A DNA stretch of 15,543 bases from an uncultured Eubacteriales bacterium (GTDB taxonomy: Bacteria > Bacillota > Clostridia > Christensenellales > Borkfalkiaceae). Positions 1 through 6,969 of the stretch are shown here, in pieces (the stretch's first letter is position 1; each line of letters opens with the position of its first letter). The DNA lies in NCBI GenBank assembly GCA_902767455.1, contig CACXHH010000150.1, forward strand, positions 1 through 15,543. Direction: 5' to 3'. A model generated the notes under the pieces. That model had not been told where the DNA came from and did no database searches. It worked only from the letters and a program-made list of their open reading frames with translations. A program made the translations under genes and the position numbers.

Positions 1-3
1 GTA

Positions 4-78
4 GCGGAAATTTACTTTCCGCGTTAAGCGGCTCCGACAAACAGTCCTAACGACTTTTTCTTGCCACGCAAGAAAAAG
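4..78. repeat. two stem-loops downstream of mntP
   Basis: Two perfect stem-loops lie just past the mntP stop codon. The first has arms GCGGAAA (4-10) and TTTCCGC (16-22) around a 5-nt loop. The second has 11-nt arms CTTTTTCTTGC (54-64) and GCAAGAAAAAG (68-78) around a 3-nt loop. Neither is followed by a U-tract in the mntP direction, so they are not textbook intrinsic terminators. They may still mark the transcript 3' end or protect it from exonucleases. Confidence 0.5.
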
Positions 79-88
79 TGTTAATAAA

Positions 89-652
89 TTAAATAATTCC
101 TAAATGCTCAAGCAATATCTTCACACCGATAAGTATAAGTATCGCCCCGCCGGCTATTTCGGCTCCCGTTTTGAATTTTGCGCCGAAAACGTTGCCTATT
201 TTAAGCCCCGCCGCGGAAAACACGAAAGTAGTTACGCCTATCACGGCTACCGATAAAAAGATATTTACGCCTTCAAGCACGGCAAACGCAATGCCCGAAG
301 CGAGCGCGTCGATACTCGTTGCGATAGCCAGTACGAGCATCGCCACGAAGGAAAACGAGCCGTCGGTAGCTTCGCTTTCGCCTCGCAAAGCTTCGACTAT
401 CATTTTTATTCCCAAAAAGGCAAGCAGTCCGAACGCCACCCAGTGGTCGACGCTCTCTATGTATTCGGCAAAGAGCGAGCCCAAAAAGTAGCCGATGAGC
501 GGCATAAGCGCCTGAAATCCGCCGAACCACGCGCCTATCAAAAGGTAATGTTTCAGCTTCGCCTCTCTCACGGAAAGCCCCTTGCACACGGCTACGGCAA
601 AAGCGTCCGCGGAAAGCCCCACGGCAATAAGTATAAGTTCAGCTATCGACAT
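89..652 (-). CDS. mntP: manganese efflux pump MntP
   Basis: A 187-residue membrane protein, the usual length for MntP, which exports Mn2+ to prevent manganese toxicity. It has six hydrophobic segments arranged as two related halves. Each half carries the family's acidic motif: SADAF at residues 14-18 (Asp16) and SIDALASG at 113-120 (Asp115). The stretch AWFGGFQALMPLIGY (41-55) is also typical. The ATG at 652 is preceded by AAGGA at about 9 nt spacing. The gene stands alone. The 350-nt leader upstream holds a candidate manganese-sensing RNA and an intrinsic terminator (separate entries), which fits the known control of mntP genes in many bacteria. Other LysE/DUF204-type exporters were considered, but the paired Asp motifs make MntP the clear call. 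Confidence 0.95.
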   Translation of the reverse strand: MSIAELILIAVGLSADAFAVAVCKGLSVREAKLKHYLLIGAWFGGFQALMPLIGYFLGSLFAEYIESVDHWVAFGLLAFLGIKMIVEALRGESEATDGSFSFVAMLVLAIATSIDALASGIAFAVLEGVNIFLSVAVIGVTTFVFSAAGLKIGNVFGAKFKTGAEIAGGAILILIGVKILLEHLGII

Positions 653-733
653 CGACGATTATTCCTTAATATATATTATTATTGCGCGCACGTATAATAA
701 TGCTTCGTAGCCGCAATAAAGCCACGAAAGGTC

Positions 734-783
734 AAAAAAAACGCGACGTCGACTACGCTTAACAAAAAAGCGCGCCGAAGTCG
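734..783 (-). terminator. intrinsic terminator in the mntP leader (probable attenuator)
   Basis: Reading the minus strand, the arm at 783-770 (CGACUUCGGCGCGC) pairs imperfectly with 758-744 (GCGUAGUCGACGUCG). There is one mismatch, one G-U pair and a small bulge, and the loop is U-rich. Eight consecutive U follow at 741-734, two nt after the stem. It sits about 80 nt before the mntP start. It could terminate the lipoprotein transcript from upstream. Its 5' arm, however, overlaps the 3' strand of the closing helix of the candidate riboswitch, which is the arrangement of a regulated attenuator. Confidence 0.6.
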
Positions 784-927
784 TGTCTCGATATTTAAGA
801 TAAGCCAGATTTCTGTTCGCATAACTTCGCAAAAGGTTGCGAAGCAAAGCTTTATCGAAAACGAGATTGTTGACTTATCGCGTTAAGCTTTTAAATACAA
901 AAGCCCGAACGCAATCTACTCCCACAA
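781..927 (-). promoter_or_regulatory. candidate manganese (yybP-ykoY-type) riboswitch upstream of mntP
   Basis: On the minus strand GGGAGUAG (923-916) matches the near-invariant 5' signature of the yybP-ykoY Mn2+ riboswitch. UUGUG (927-923) can pair with CACGA (785-781) as a closing helix. That puts GGAGUAG opposite CGAGA (790-786), close to the consensus CAAGA. Immediately after the signature is a helix AUUGCGUU/AACGCGAU (915-908 with 884-877) extended by GCUUUU/AAAAGC (904-899 with 892-887). A second helix, AAGUC/GGCUU, pairs 876-872 with 806-802. Gene context (mntP) and the terminator that follows support the call. I could not place the conserved L3/P4 part, and no good promoter is visible just upstream, so a divergent or degenerate version must be allowed. 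Confidence 0.5.
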
Positions 928-952
928 TTATCAGATGCGGTTGTCGTATTTT

Positions 953-986
953 TTTCCGCCGCGAGCCTTTCGGCTCGCGGCGGAAA
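953..986. repeat. 15-bp GC-rich stem-loop after the lipoprotein gene
   Basis: A perfect inverted repeat of 15 bp (953-967 with 972-986) has a four-base loop that reads GAAA on the minus strand. It lies 23 nt beyond the stop codon of the gene at 1009-2589, where a terminator would be expected. The bases after it on the minus strand are A rather than T, so it lacks the U-tract of an intrinsic terminator. Confidence 0.55.
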
Positions 987-1008
987 GAAGTATCGTCGTA
1001 AAAACTTA

Positions 1009-2589
1009 TCAGGAAGCGGAAGAGTTGCTCGTTTCGGGATAGTTACTATCCATATACTTGGCGAGCGCTTCCTTGTCGGCGTCGGAGATAACGCCGATGC
1101 GGTAGTTGGTGCGGGCGGTAACCTTTTCTCTCGTAGCTTCGTCAAAGGCGTTGATGAAGTCGGTAACGGTTTCTTCGTAGGTCTTGCCTTCGGCGGGGGT
1201 AAGGTCGTTGAGCGCGTCAACGTCGTAAGCGCAAACGTAGCCGTAGAACGGGTCGTGCGTGTTGGCGATGAGAAGCGCGCCGTCGATAACTTCAAAACGG
1301 AAGAAATCGCTCGTGCCGCTGGTGTGCGTGTAGGTTATCTGTTCGACGGCAGCGGTCTTTGCGATGCAGTCGGCTATGCTTACTCTGTAATAATATTCGT
1401 TGCCGTAGAAATACATATATTCGTCGTCGGCAAAATAATAGGTGTAGGAAGCAAGGTCCGCGTCGTAGAAAAGAGTTTCGATACCGAAAGTCTTGATATC
1501 GTCTTTATTCCGGTAGTTGTAGTTTACGATTCCGTAAGTTGCGTCTTTATAAATGATATGCTCGAAATCGCGGTAAACGGAAGTGGCGGCAAAGATAGAC
1601 GAAGCTTCCGTCGTGCCGTTGTTTAAAAGCACGAATTTGCTGTAGCTTGCGGTGGTGTCAGTCGTAAGGTCGGAAAGTTTAACGCCGTAATAACGGGTGA
1701 TGGTGGAAACGGAAGTGTCAACGTAAGTTTCCGAAAGATAGAGCGCGTCGCTCGTCATCTTGATAAGGTTGAACGTTACGCCCTGCGTGCCGATGCCGTT
1801 TTCTTTATCGGTATATTTGCCTGCGCCGAGAAGAACTTTTTCGTCTTTGGCTTCGACCATGCTGTAACGGTAAACTTCGCTGAAGCTTTCGTCTTCGTCG
1901 CGTTCTTCGTTATGAGCCTTCTTTTCGTAGAAAGCGTATTCGGCGGTAGCGTCGGAAGAGAAGATGTACGCGTTGACCGCGGCGCTCTTGTTGACCTGCT
2001 TGCCGTTTTCGTCGTAAGTTACGAGATAGTTGGCGGAATTACCGTTCTCATCGTTCATGGAAGTATAAACGGTAACGTAAACTTTGCCGTCTTTTTCAAC
2101 GAATCTGTAAGGGGTGGAAAGCCCTTCGCACGACGCCATGACTTTGGTGCCCGTGCCGTCGAGCTTGGTTCTCGTAAACTCGGCAACGGTGTTTAAAACG
2201 GTACCCGTCTTGTCCTTCGCGGCGGAAGGAGTTACGTAGTAAACGTAATCGCCGTAAATATAGAAACCGGTGCCTTCGTCTTTATAATCGGTGTAGAAGA
2301 GTTTGGGAACGACTACTTCGCTCGCGGGCATGGTGCCGAAGTTTTTGATATCGGCAAGTTTTGCGCGGACGAGAGCGCCTTTAACTACGGAGCCGAAAGT
2401 GTTTTCGGCAGTAGAATCTTCTAAACCGTTTATAAAGTAAACGTATTCGCCTTTCTGAACGGCAAATCCGCCGTTGGAAGAAACGGTGCCGCCGTAATCT
2501 TTTACGCCGGTAAAGGACTTGCCTGCGCAGGCGGTAAGCGCTATTACCGCAAAGCAGGCAACGAGAACGAGTGAAACGATCTTTTTCAT
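1009..2589 (-). CDS. exported lipoprotein of unknown function, propeller-like repeats
   Basis: A 526-residue protein with a lipoprotein signal peptide: positively charged MKK, a hydrophobic core, and lipobox LTAC with Cys21 as the lipidated residue. It should therefore sit on the outer face of the cell membrane. The mature part is rich in Tyr and Asp. It repeats the pattern of an aromatic YVYF/YVYY strand followed by a charged turn and a strand ending in a Lys/Thr-Lys-Leu-Asp-Gly motif (around residues 48-56, 105-150, 185-250, 330-430). This resembles the DUF5050-type beta-propeller repeats common in clostridial surface proteins. I do not recognise a specific function and see no catalytic motif. 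The ATG at 2589 has AAGGAG five to six nt upstream. The last 15 residues are Ser- and Tyr-rich without an anchor. Confidence 0.75.
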   Translation of the reverse strand: MKKIVSLVLVACFAVIALTACAGKSFTGVKDYGGTVSSNGGFAVQKGEYVYFINGLEDSTAENTFGSVVKGALVRAKLADIKNFGTMPASEVVVPKLFYTDYKDEGTGFYIYGDYVYYVTPSAAKDKTGTVLNTVAEFTRTKLDGTGTKVMASCEGLSTPYRFVEKDGKVYVTVYTSMNDENGNSANYLVTYDENGKQVNKSAAVNAYIFSSDATAEYAFYEKKAHNEERDEDESFSEVYRYSMVEAKDEKVLLGAGKYTDKENGIGTQGVTFNLIKMTSDALYLSETYVDTSVSTITRYYGVKLSDLTTDTTASYSKFVLLNNGTTEASSIFAATSVYRDFEHIIYKDATYGIVNYNYRNKDDIKTFGIETLFYDADLASYTYYFADDEYMYFYGNEYYYRVSIADCIAKTAAVEQITYTHTSGTSDFFRFEVIDGALLIANTHDPFYGYVCAYDVDALNDLTPAEGKTYEETVTDFINAFDEATREKVTARTNYRIGVISDADKEALAKYMDSNYPETSNSSAS

Positions 2590-2668
2590 AAGAACTCCTT
2601 GACGCGCCCCGCCGCCGTATGTTCGCCCGAGTTATCGAAACGCAGGTAATTATCTTTTGGCGACGCGC

Positions 2669-2696
2669 ATATAAATTAACGTATTAAAATATTCAA
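2669..2696 (-). promoter_or_regulatory. putative sigma-A promoter of the lipoprotein gene
   Basis: On the minus strand, -35 TTGAAT (2696-2691) and -10 TTATAT (2674-2669) are 16 bp apart. This predicts a start near 2662 and an untranslated leader of about 70 nt. The surrounding DNA is AT-rich and lies between divergent genes. Confidence 0.45.
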
Positions 2697-2805
2697 GTAA
2701 AAGATATTATAAACTAAATTCGAAAAATAATCAATGCTTTTTAACGCATTTTTTAAAAGAATTTCTTTCGGCAGGCGTTTTCGCCTATCTCACGGGGTTT
2801 TTATA

Positions 2806-3162
2806 ATGGAAAAATTCAATCTGCTTGACTTTATCGCCCGTCTGGGCGAAGCTTACGTCAAAAAAAACGAACAAGCCGATCGCTCTCAAAGCGATAAGCC
2901 TTCGGCTGAAAGCTTCAATAGCGCTCAGACGGCGTTCCGCGCCTCTGCGCCCGCGCAAAAGAAAGAGCCCGCCGCCAAAAACGCGACGAACTCTTTTGCC
3001 GCCGTAAACTCGGGTGACGAGCTTTTCCCTTACGGAACGCGCGCTCTTTCCGACAACGAAAAAGCGCTCGTCGAGATGATAAGAAAACACGATATCCGCT
3101 CGAAAAAGATATCCGAAGCCACCTTATCAAAGCCCGACGAACAATCCAAAAAAACCGACTAA
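2806..3162 (+). CDS. small hydrophilic protein of unknown function
   Basis: A 118-residue protein beginning MEKFNLLDFIARLGEAY. It has a short amphipathic N-terminal helix (1-20), a long Ser/Ala/Lys-rich disordered linker (about 21-70), and a second helical segment near residues 80-105 (ALSDNEKALVEMIRKHD) rich in Lys and Glu. No signal peptide, membrane segment or catalytic motif is visible. An upstream in-frame ATG at 2734 has no ribosome binding site. The ATG at 2806 follows a weak ACGGGG and is preferred because the N-terminus then matches the start of the ordered helix. The gene is divergent from the lipoprotein gene and convergent with dapL. The two-helices-plus-linker form could suit an adaptor or a peptide binding a partner, but no function is assigned. 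Confidence 0.6.
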   Translation: MEKFNLLDFIARLGEAYVKKNEQADRSQSDKPSAESFNSAQTAFRASAPAQKKEPAAKNATNSFAAVNSGDELFPYGTRALSDNEKALVEMIRKHDIRSKKISEATLSKPDEQSKKTD

Positions 3163-3187
3163 TCGACTTATAGGCGAGCTTTTAACG

Positions 3188-3305
3188 TTTTTTTGCTATC
3201 GCGAAAGCAAAATTGCGGATTTCTTGTAAATTGCGTAGCAATTCATGTCGACGCTATATCAAAGCTCGCATTGATATGCAAATTTTGATTTTTGTAAAAA
3301 TTTGC
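3188..3305. repeat. cluster of four palindromes between convergent genes
   Basis: Four stem-loops lie side by side in the gap between the small plus-strand gene and dapL. They are TTTTGCT/AGCAAAA (3191-3212, preceded by a T-run from 3188), AATTGC/GCAATT (3229-3243), ATATCAA/TTGATAT (3256-3277) and GCAAATTTT/AAAATTTGC (3278-3305). The first is almost a full 22-bp palindrome with TCGCGA at its centre. They may together end transcription from both sides, although only the first has a T-run, and that run is on its 5' side. Confidence 0.5.
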
Positions 3306-3323
3306 AGTCGACTATTCCTGATT
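3278..3323. repeat. dispersed palindromic element, copy 1 (overlaps the dapL stop)
   Basis: GCAAATTTTGAT, an 8-nt insert, AAAATTTGC, seven variable bases and then TATTCCTGATT. The same blocks in the same order and with the same seven-base gap recur at 14709-14747. In this copy the TATTCCTGATT block is the end of dapL and encodes Asn-Gln-Glu plus the stop codon on the minus strand. Confidence 0.5.
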
Positions 3324-4505
3324 ATCCAGAATTCTTCTCAATCTTTCCGCCGCGACTACCGTTTTTCCCCTGTCGTTGAGCCCCGAAAGGCGCGCGTAGT
3401 TTTTCGCGCTTTCGCCGAATCCGCCGCCGGGAGTTACGACGACTTGCGCGTTTTTAAGCGCAAATTCAAAAAAATTCTGTCCGTCAAACCCGTTCGGGCA
3501 TTTCATAAAAACGTAAGGCGAATTTTCCGCCCCGTAACACTCGATACCGCAAGATACGAGAGTCGACTTCAATATCCGCGCGTTTTCGAGATAATATTTC
3601 ACGGCTTCGCGGGTGTATTCACGCCCCTTATCCGAAAGCGCCGCCGCAGCCGCCGCTTGCACGGGGTAAGACACTCCGTTCGTTGCCGTTGCCTGCCGTC
3701 TTTTCCAAGCGTCGTTCAGACGAACGCCGCCCGAAACGAGTTCTTTCGGGATAACCGTCCACCCGCACCTTACCCCCGTAAAACCTGCGCTTTTCGAGAG
3801 CGAACACACTTCGATCGCGCACATTTTCGCCCCTTCGACGGCGTATATCGAGCGCGGAATATCTCCCGACGCAAAAGATTCGTAAGCGGCGTCGAAAATT
3901 ATCAGCGATCTGCTCGTCAGCGCGAACTCCACCCAGCTTTTCAAAACTTCGCGCGGGTACGCCGTGCCCGTCGGGTTAGAAGGCGAACACAGATACACGA
4001 CGGCGCCGCCCTTCGTTTTTACCCGTTCGGGTAGCGGTATAAAACCGTTCTCGGCGCTCGCTTCAACTATTTCCACTCTCGCGCCGCGCGCGGCGCATGC
4101 GTCGGCGTAAACGGGATAAGACGGGCTCGTTATAACGGCGTCAAAATCAGAAAAGACGGTCAATAGGTCGTTTAACTCGCGTTTTGCCCCGTCAGACACG
4201 AATATCTCGTCGTCGCTCAAATCAACGCTTTTATCCTTATAATACCCGACGATAGCGCTCTTTAAAAAGTCGTGACCGTAATAGGGCGGATAGCCGCGGA
4301 AAGTCGATTTTTCTTTAAGTTCGAGCGCGGCTTTGGCGTACGCGTCACAGACGATAGGCGCAAGCGGAAGGCTCACGTCGCCTACCCCGAGCGAGATAAT
4401 ATCGGCGTTCGGGTTTGCTTTTTTATACTTTTCTATTTCTTTTGCAACTGCGGCGAACAGATAGTCGCCGCGTTTGCATTTAAAATAATCGCTTATCTTT
4501 AAAAT
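3312..4505 (-). CDS. dapL: LL-diaminopimelate aminotransferase DapL
   Basis: A PLP-dependent class I/II aminotransferase that converts tetrahydrodipicolinate plus glutamate to LL-diaminopimelate in one step, bypassing the succinylase or acetylase branch. From an ATT start it has about 397 residues, normal for the family. Visible motifs are RGYPPYYG near residue 70, CSPSNPTGT near 174, FDAAYESF near 205 with PRSIY after it (typical of DapL), and SLSKSAGFTGVRCGW with the PLP lysine at about 238. The start is the odd point. The open frame has no ATG or GTG there. TTG codons at 4547 and 4523 lack ribosome binding sites, whereas ATT at 4503-4505 has AAGGAGAG seven nt upstream and gives the expected N-terminus. 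It overlaps dapF by 26 nt. The last codons, Asn-Gln-Glu-stop, lie in a dispersed repeat. Confidence 0.9.
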   Translation of the reverse strand: MLKISDYFKCKRGDYLFAAVAKEIEKYKKANPNADIISLGVGDVSLPLAPIVCDAYAKAALELKEKSTFRGYPPYYGHDFLKSAIVGYYKDKSVDLSDDEIFVSDGAKRELNDLLTVFSDFDAVITSPSYPVYADACAARGARVEIVEASAENGFIPLPERVKTKGGAVVYLCSPSNPTGTAYPREVLKSWVEFALTSRSLIIFDAAYESFASGDIPRSIYAVEGAKMCAIEVCSLSKSAGFTGVRCGWTVIPKELVSGGVRLNDAWKRRQATATNGVSYPVQAAAAAALSDKGREYTREAVKYYLENARILKSTLVSCGIECYGAENSPYVFMKCPNGFDGQNFFEFALKNAQVVVTPGGGFGESAKNYARLSGLNDRGKTVVAAERLRRILDNQE

Positions 4506-5340
4506 ATTCGTACTCTCCTTCAAACACGAACTTTGCGCCGCCTTCAAGCTTTAATCGGTAATCTTCGTCTGTTCTGACTACGACGCACCCGCCTTCAAGG
4601 TTGACTTTTATGGGCAAAAGTCTGTCTATAACGCCGTTAATCGCGCACGCCGCGACCGAAGCGCACGCTCCCGAGCCGCACGCGAGCGTTCTTCCGCTGC
4701 CGCGCTCCCACACCTTGACGGCTATCTCGCGGCTATTCAAAACGCGAACGAACTCCACGTTCGTCTTGTCGGGAAAAAGCCCGTCGCTTTCTACGAGTTT
4801 GCCTATACCGTCGATATCGAGCCCGTTGAAATCGTCGACGATAAACACGGCGTGCGGGTTGCCGACGGATACGCACGTCATATAAAGCGTACTCTCCCCG
4901 ACTGTATAAGGACGGGAAACAACCGCGCTTTCGCTTAAAACGGGCACGCTCTCAGGCGAAAACGAAGCGGCGCCCATATCGACGCAGACTAAAACTTCCG
5001 CCGCGCCGTCAAGTATTCGTAAAGTTTTAACGCCCGAAAGCGTTTCCACGGTAAACGCTTTTTCTTTTTTCAAACGCCTTTCGTACAGGTATTTTCCTAT
5101 GCACCTTAACGCGTTGCCGCAAGTTTTTCCTTCACTGCCGTCGGCGTTGAATATTCGCATTTTAACGGTGGCGTTTTTCGACGGCAAAAGGACGACCAAC
5201 CCGTCGGAACCTATCGATAATCGCCTTATAGCCACACTTTCGGCTACTTCGGCGTAGTTTTCGAACGGTTGAAACTCGGTATGGTCGACGAATACGTAAT
5301 CGTTACCCGATGCCTGCATTTTAAAGAATTTTATCTTCAT
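4480..5340 (-). CDS. dapF: diaminopimelate epimerase DapF
   Basis: A 286-residue cofactor-independent epimerase that turns LL-diaminopimelate into the meso form used for lysine and peptidoglycan. The two catalytic cysteines are present: Cys74 in CGNALRC and Cys221 in LACGSGACAS. Other family marks are ASGNDYVFVD at the N-terminus, NADGSEGKTCGNALRC, GNPHAVFIVDD near 160-170, and WERGSGRT before the second cysteine. The ATG at 5340 lies inside the end of dapB (20-nt overlap) and has no clear ribosome binding site, so translation is probably coupled to dapB. Its own 3' end contains the ribosome binding site of dapL. Order and overlap place it between DapB and DapL, the steps on either side of LL-diaminopimelate. 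Confidence 0.96.
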   Translation of the reverse strand: MKIKFFKMQASGNDYVFVDHTEFQPFENYAEVAESVAIRRLSIGSDGLVVLLPSKNATVKMRIFNADGSEGKTCGNALRCIGKYLYERRLKKEKAFTVETLSGVKTLRILDGAAEVLVCVDMGAASFSPESVPVLSESAVVSRPYTVGESTLYMTCVSVGNPHAVFIVDDFNGLDIDGIGKLVESDGLFPDKTNVEFVRVLNSREIAVKVWERGSGRTLACGSGACASVAACAINGVIDRLLPIKVNLEGGCVVVRTDEDYRLKLEGGAKFVFEGEYEYFKDKRLF

Positions 5341-6034
5341 CGATCAAAGAAAACACGTCGAACAAGCCGTTTCTTTCGTTTACTATCTTTTCCGCCGCCG
5401 CGAGCGCCCCCAAAGCGAAAACACGACGGCTTTGCGCTTCGTGGCGAAGAGTTATGACTTCGTCGCCGAAAGCCGCAATTATCTCGTGCGCGCCGACGAT
5501 ATTTCCGCACCGAACGGAAGATATGCCTATCTCGCCGCGCTTCTTTTTGCCCACTCTCCCGTAGACGGCGCGGCGTGAAAGTTTTTTTGCGATAAACAGC
5601 GCCGTTCCGCTCGGGCTGTCTGCTTTTTGCGCGTGGTGTCTTTCCACTATCTCGACGTCGGCGTCGGGAAACGCCGAAATGATATTTTTTGCCGCCTTTA
5701 TCGTTTGGGCTAAACCGAGAGAAAGGTTTGGCGAAAGAAATATCGGGATATCTTCGGAAGCTTTTTTTATAAGCCCGAGCTCGTATTCGCTCTGCCCCGT
5801 CGTAGCGACGACGAGCGGAAGTTTCCTTTCAAGCGCAAATCTTATCAACTCTTCGGTAAAAGACGGCGACGAAAAATCTATCGCGACGTCGGCTTTGCCG
5901 TCGAACAACGAAAAATCGTTTAAATAACCTTCTTTTTTATCGACTTTTGCGACGACTTCGTGCCCGAGCTCTTCGGCAAGAGCGATAGTTTCTCCGCCCA
6001 TTTTTCCGCCCGCTCCGAAAACGACTATCTTCAC
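5321..6034 (-). CDS. dapB: 4-hydroxy-tetrahydrodipicolinate reductase DapB
   Basis: A 237-residue NAD(P)H-dependent reductase, second enzyme of the diaminopimelate branch. It shows the Rossmann motif GAGGKMG (7-13), VATTG (76-80) and the substrate-binding signature ERHHAQKADSPSGTAL (131-146) with the catalytic His133/His134 and Lys137. CGNIVGAHE follows in the C-terminal domain. The length is at the short end, as in many Gram-positive and thermophile enzymes. The start is a GTG at 6034 with GGAGAG nine nt upstream. It overlaps the dapA stop by four bases (GTGA), a sign of translational coupling. The 3' end overlaps dapF by 20 nt. Confidence 0.96.
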   Translation of the reverse strand: MKIVVFGAGGKMGGETIALAEELGHEVVAKVDKKEGYLNDFSLFDGKADVAIDFSSPSFTEELIRFALERKLPLVVATTGQSEYELGLIKKASEDIPIFLSPNLSLGLAQTIKAAKNIISAFPDADVEIVERHHAQKADSPSGTALFIAKKLSRRAVYGRVGKKKRGEIGISSVRCGNIVGAHEIIAAFGDEVITLRHEAQSRRVFALGALAAAEKIVNERNGLFDVFSLIDEDKIL

Positions 6035-6924
6035 TTTTTTTCACTCTCCGCAAGTTTTTTAAGCTCTTGATCTATCGCCCTTTCGGTGATAGACGAAGCT
6101 TGGGTGAGCGGAAGCCGCAAAACGTTTTTTATAAGCCCCGTCTTATATAGCGCGTACTTTACGGGAATAGGATTAGTTTCCGCAAAAAGTGCCCGTATAA
6201 GCGCGTAAACGGCGTTATGGGCGTTTAACGCGGCAGTCGTTTTTCCCTTTTCGTAACGCTTATAAATATCCTTTATCGCCTGCGGAACTACGTTGGAAGC
6301 TACCGAAATAACGCCCTTCGCCCCGCAGGATAAAAACGGCAAAAACAACTCGTCGCACCCGCAATAAAACGAAAAGTCTTCACCGCAGGCGTTTTTCGCC
6401 GCCAAGAAAGCAGAAACTTCGTCTGCCTTTTTGCTTGCTACGATGTTCGGGTGACTATACAGTTTTTCGTATACTTCGGGGCTTATTTTAACGCCCGTTC
6501 GCGCCGGCACGTCGTAAACTATAACGGGCGCTTCGGACTTGTCTGCGATAGTAAAAAAGTGGCGTATAAGCCCGTTATCGCCCGTTTTGTTGTAGTAAGG
6601 CGTTACGACGAGCACCGCCGCCGCGCCCATTTTTGAAGCCAAATACGAAAGCTTTGCCGCAGAAAGAGTGTCGTTCCCGCCCGTTGCCGCGATTATCGGC
6701 ACTTTATCCCCCGCGCGAGCAAGCGAGCGTTCTAAAAGTTCGAGTTTTTCGGGCACGGAAAGCGTGGAGCCTTCGCCCGTAGTTCCGAAGGTCACGAGCG
6801 CGTCTACGCCCGCTCTTAACTGTTCGTCGATAAGTTTTTCGTAAGCCGTGATATCGAGCGAGCCGTCGTACTTAAAGGGCGTGACGAGAGCCGTCGCCAC
6901 GCCGTTGAAAACGCATTTTTTCAT
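6031..6924 (-). CDS. dapA: 4-hydroxy-tetrahydrodipicolinate synthase DapA
   Basis: A class I aldolase (TIM barrel) that condenses pyruvate with aspartate semialdehyde, the first step of the diaminopimelate branch. Counting from the ATG at 6924 it has 297 residues, the usual length. Motifs are TGEG within FGTTGEGSTL (46-55), VTPYYNKTGDNG (107-118) with the catalytic Tyr, DVPARTG (138-144) with the substrate-binding Arg142, and Lys165 in IVASKKADE as the Schiff-base lysine. The Lys context is usually IKEA, so ASKKA is slightly unusual. An upstream in-frame TTG at 6972 would add 16 residues absent from the family. The ribosome binding site at 6924 is poor (GGAG about 15 nt away). First gene of the dapABFL operon. 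Confidence 0.96.
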   Translation of the reverse strand: MKKCVFNGVATALVTPFKYDGSLDITAYEKLIDEQLRAGVDALVTFGTTGEGSTLSVPEKLELLERSLARAGDKVPIIAATGGNDTLSAAKLSYLASKMGAAAVLVVTPYYNKTGDNGLIRHFFTIADKSEAPVIVYDVPARTGVKISPEVYEKLYSHPNIVASKKADEVSAFLAAKNACGEDFSFYCGCDELFLPFLSCGAKGVISVASNVVPQAIKDIYKRYEKGKTTAALNAHNAVYALIRALFAETNPIPVKYALYKTGLIKNVLRLPLTQASSITERAIDQELKKLAESEKK

Positions 6925-6969
6925 ACGTTTATTTATATGCTCCGCCGCCCGCAAAAGTGTCCCATAACG

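Noticed and set aside
927..932. GATAAT as a -10 for the mntP leader
   Set aside because: The start would fall inside the GGGAGUAG signature, and no -35 is present at the proper distance.
891..1295. Minus-strand ORF of 134 codons rich in Thr, Ser and Pro
   Set aside because: Shadow of the 3' half of the lipoprotein gene in another frame, running into the stem-loop and mntP leader.
2734..2805. N-terminal extension of the 118-residue protein
   Set aside because: The ATG at 2734 has no ribosome binding site, and the extra residues are basic and unlike the rest; the AGGCG/CGCCT hairpin here fits a leader.
3213..4034. Long plus-strand ORF of 273 codons
   Set aside because: It is Arg/Phe-rich and antisense to dapL, which has full family motifs; a shadow frame due to the codon bias.
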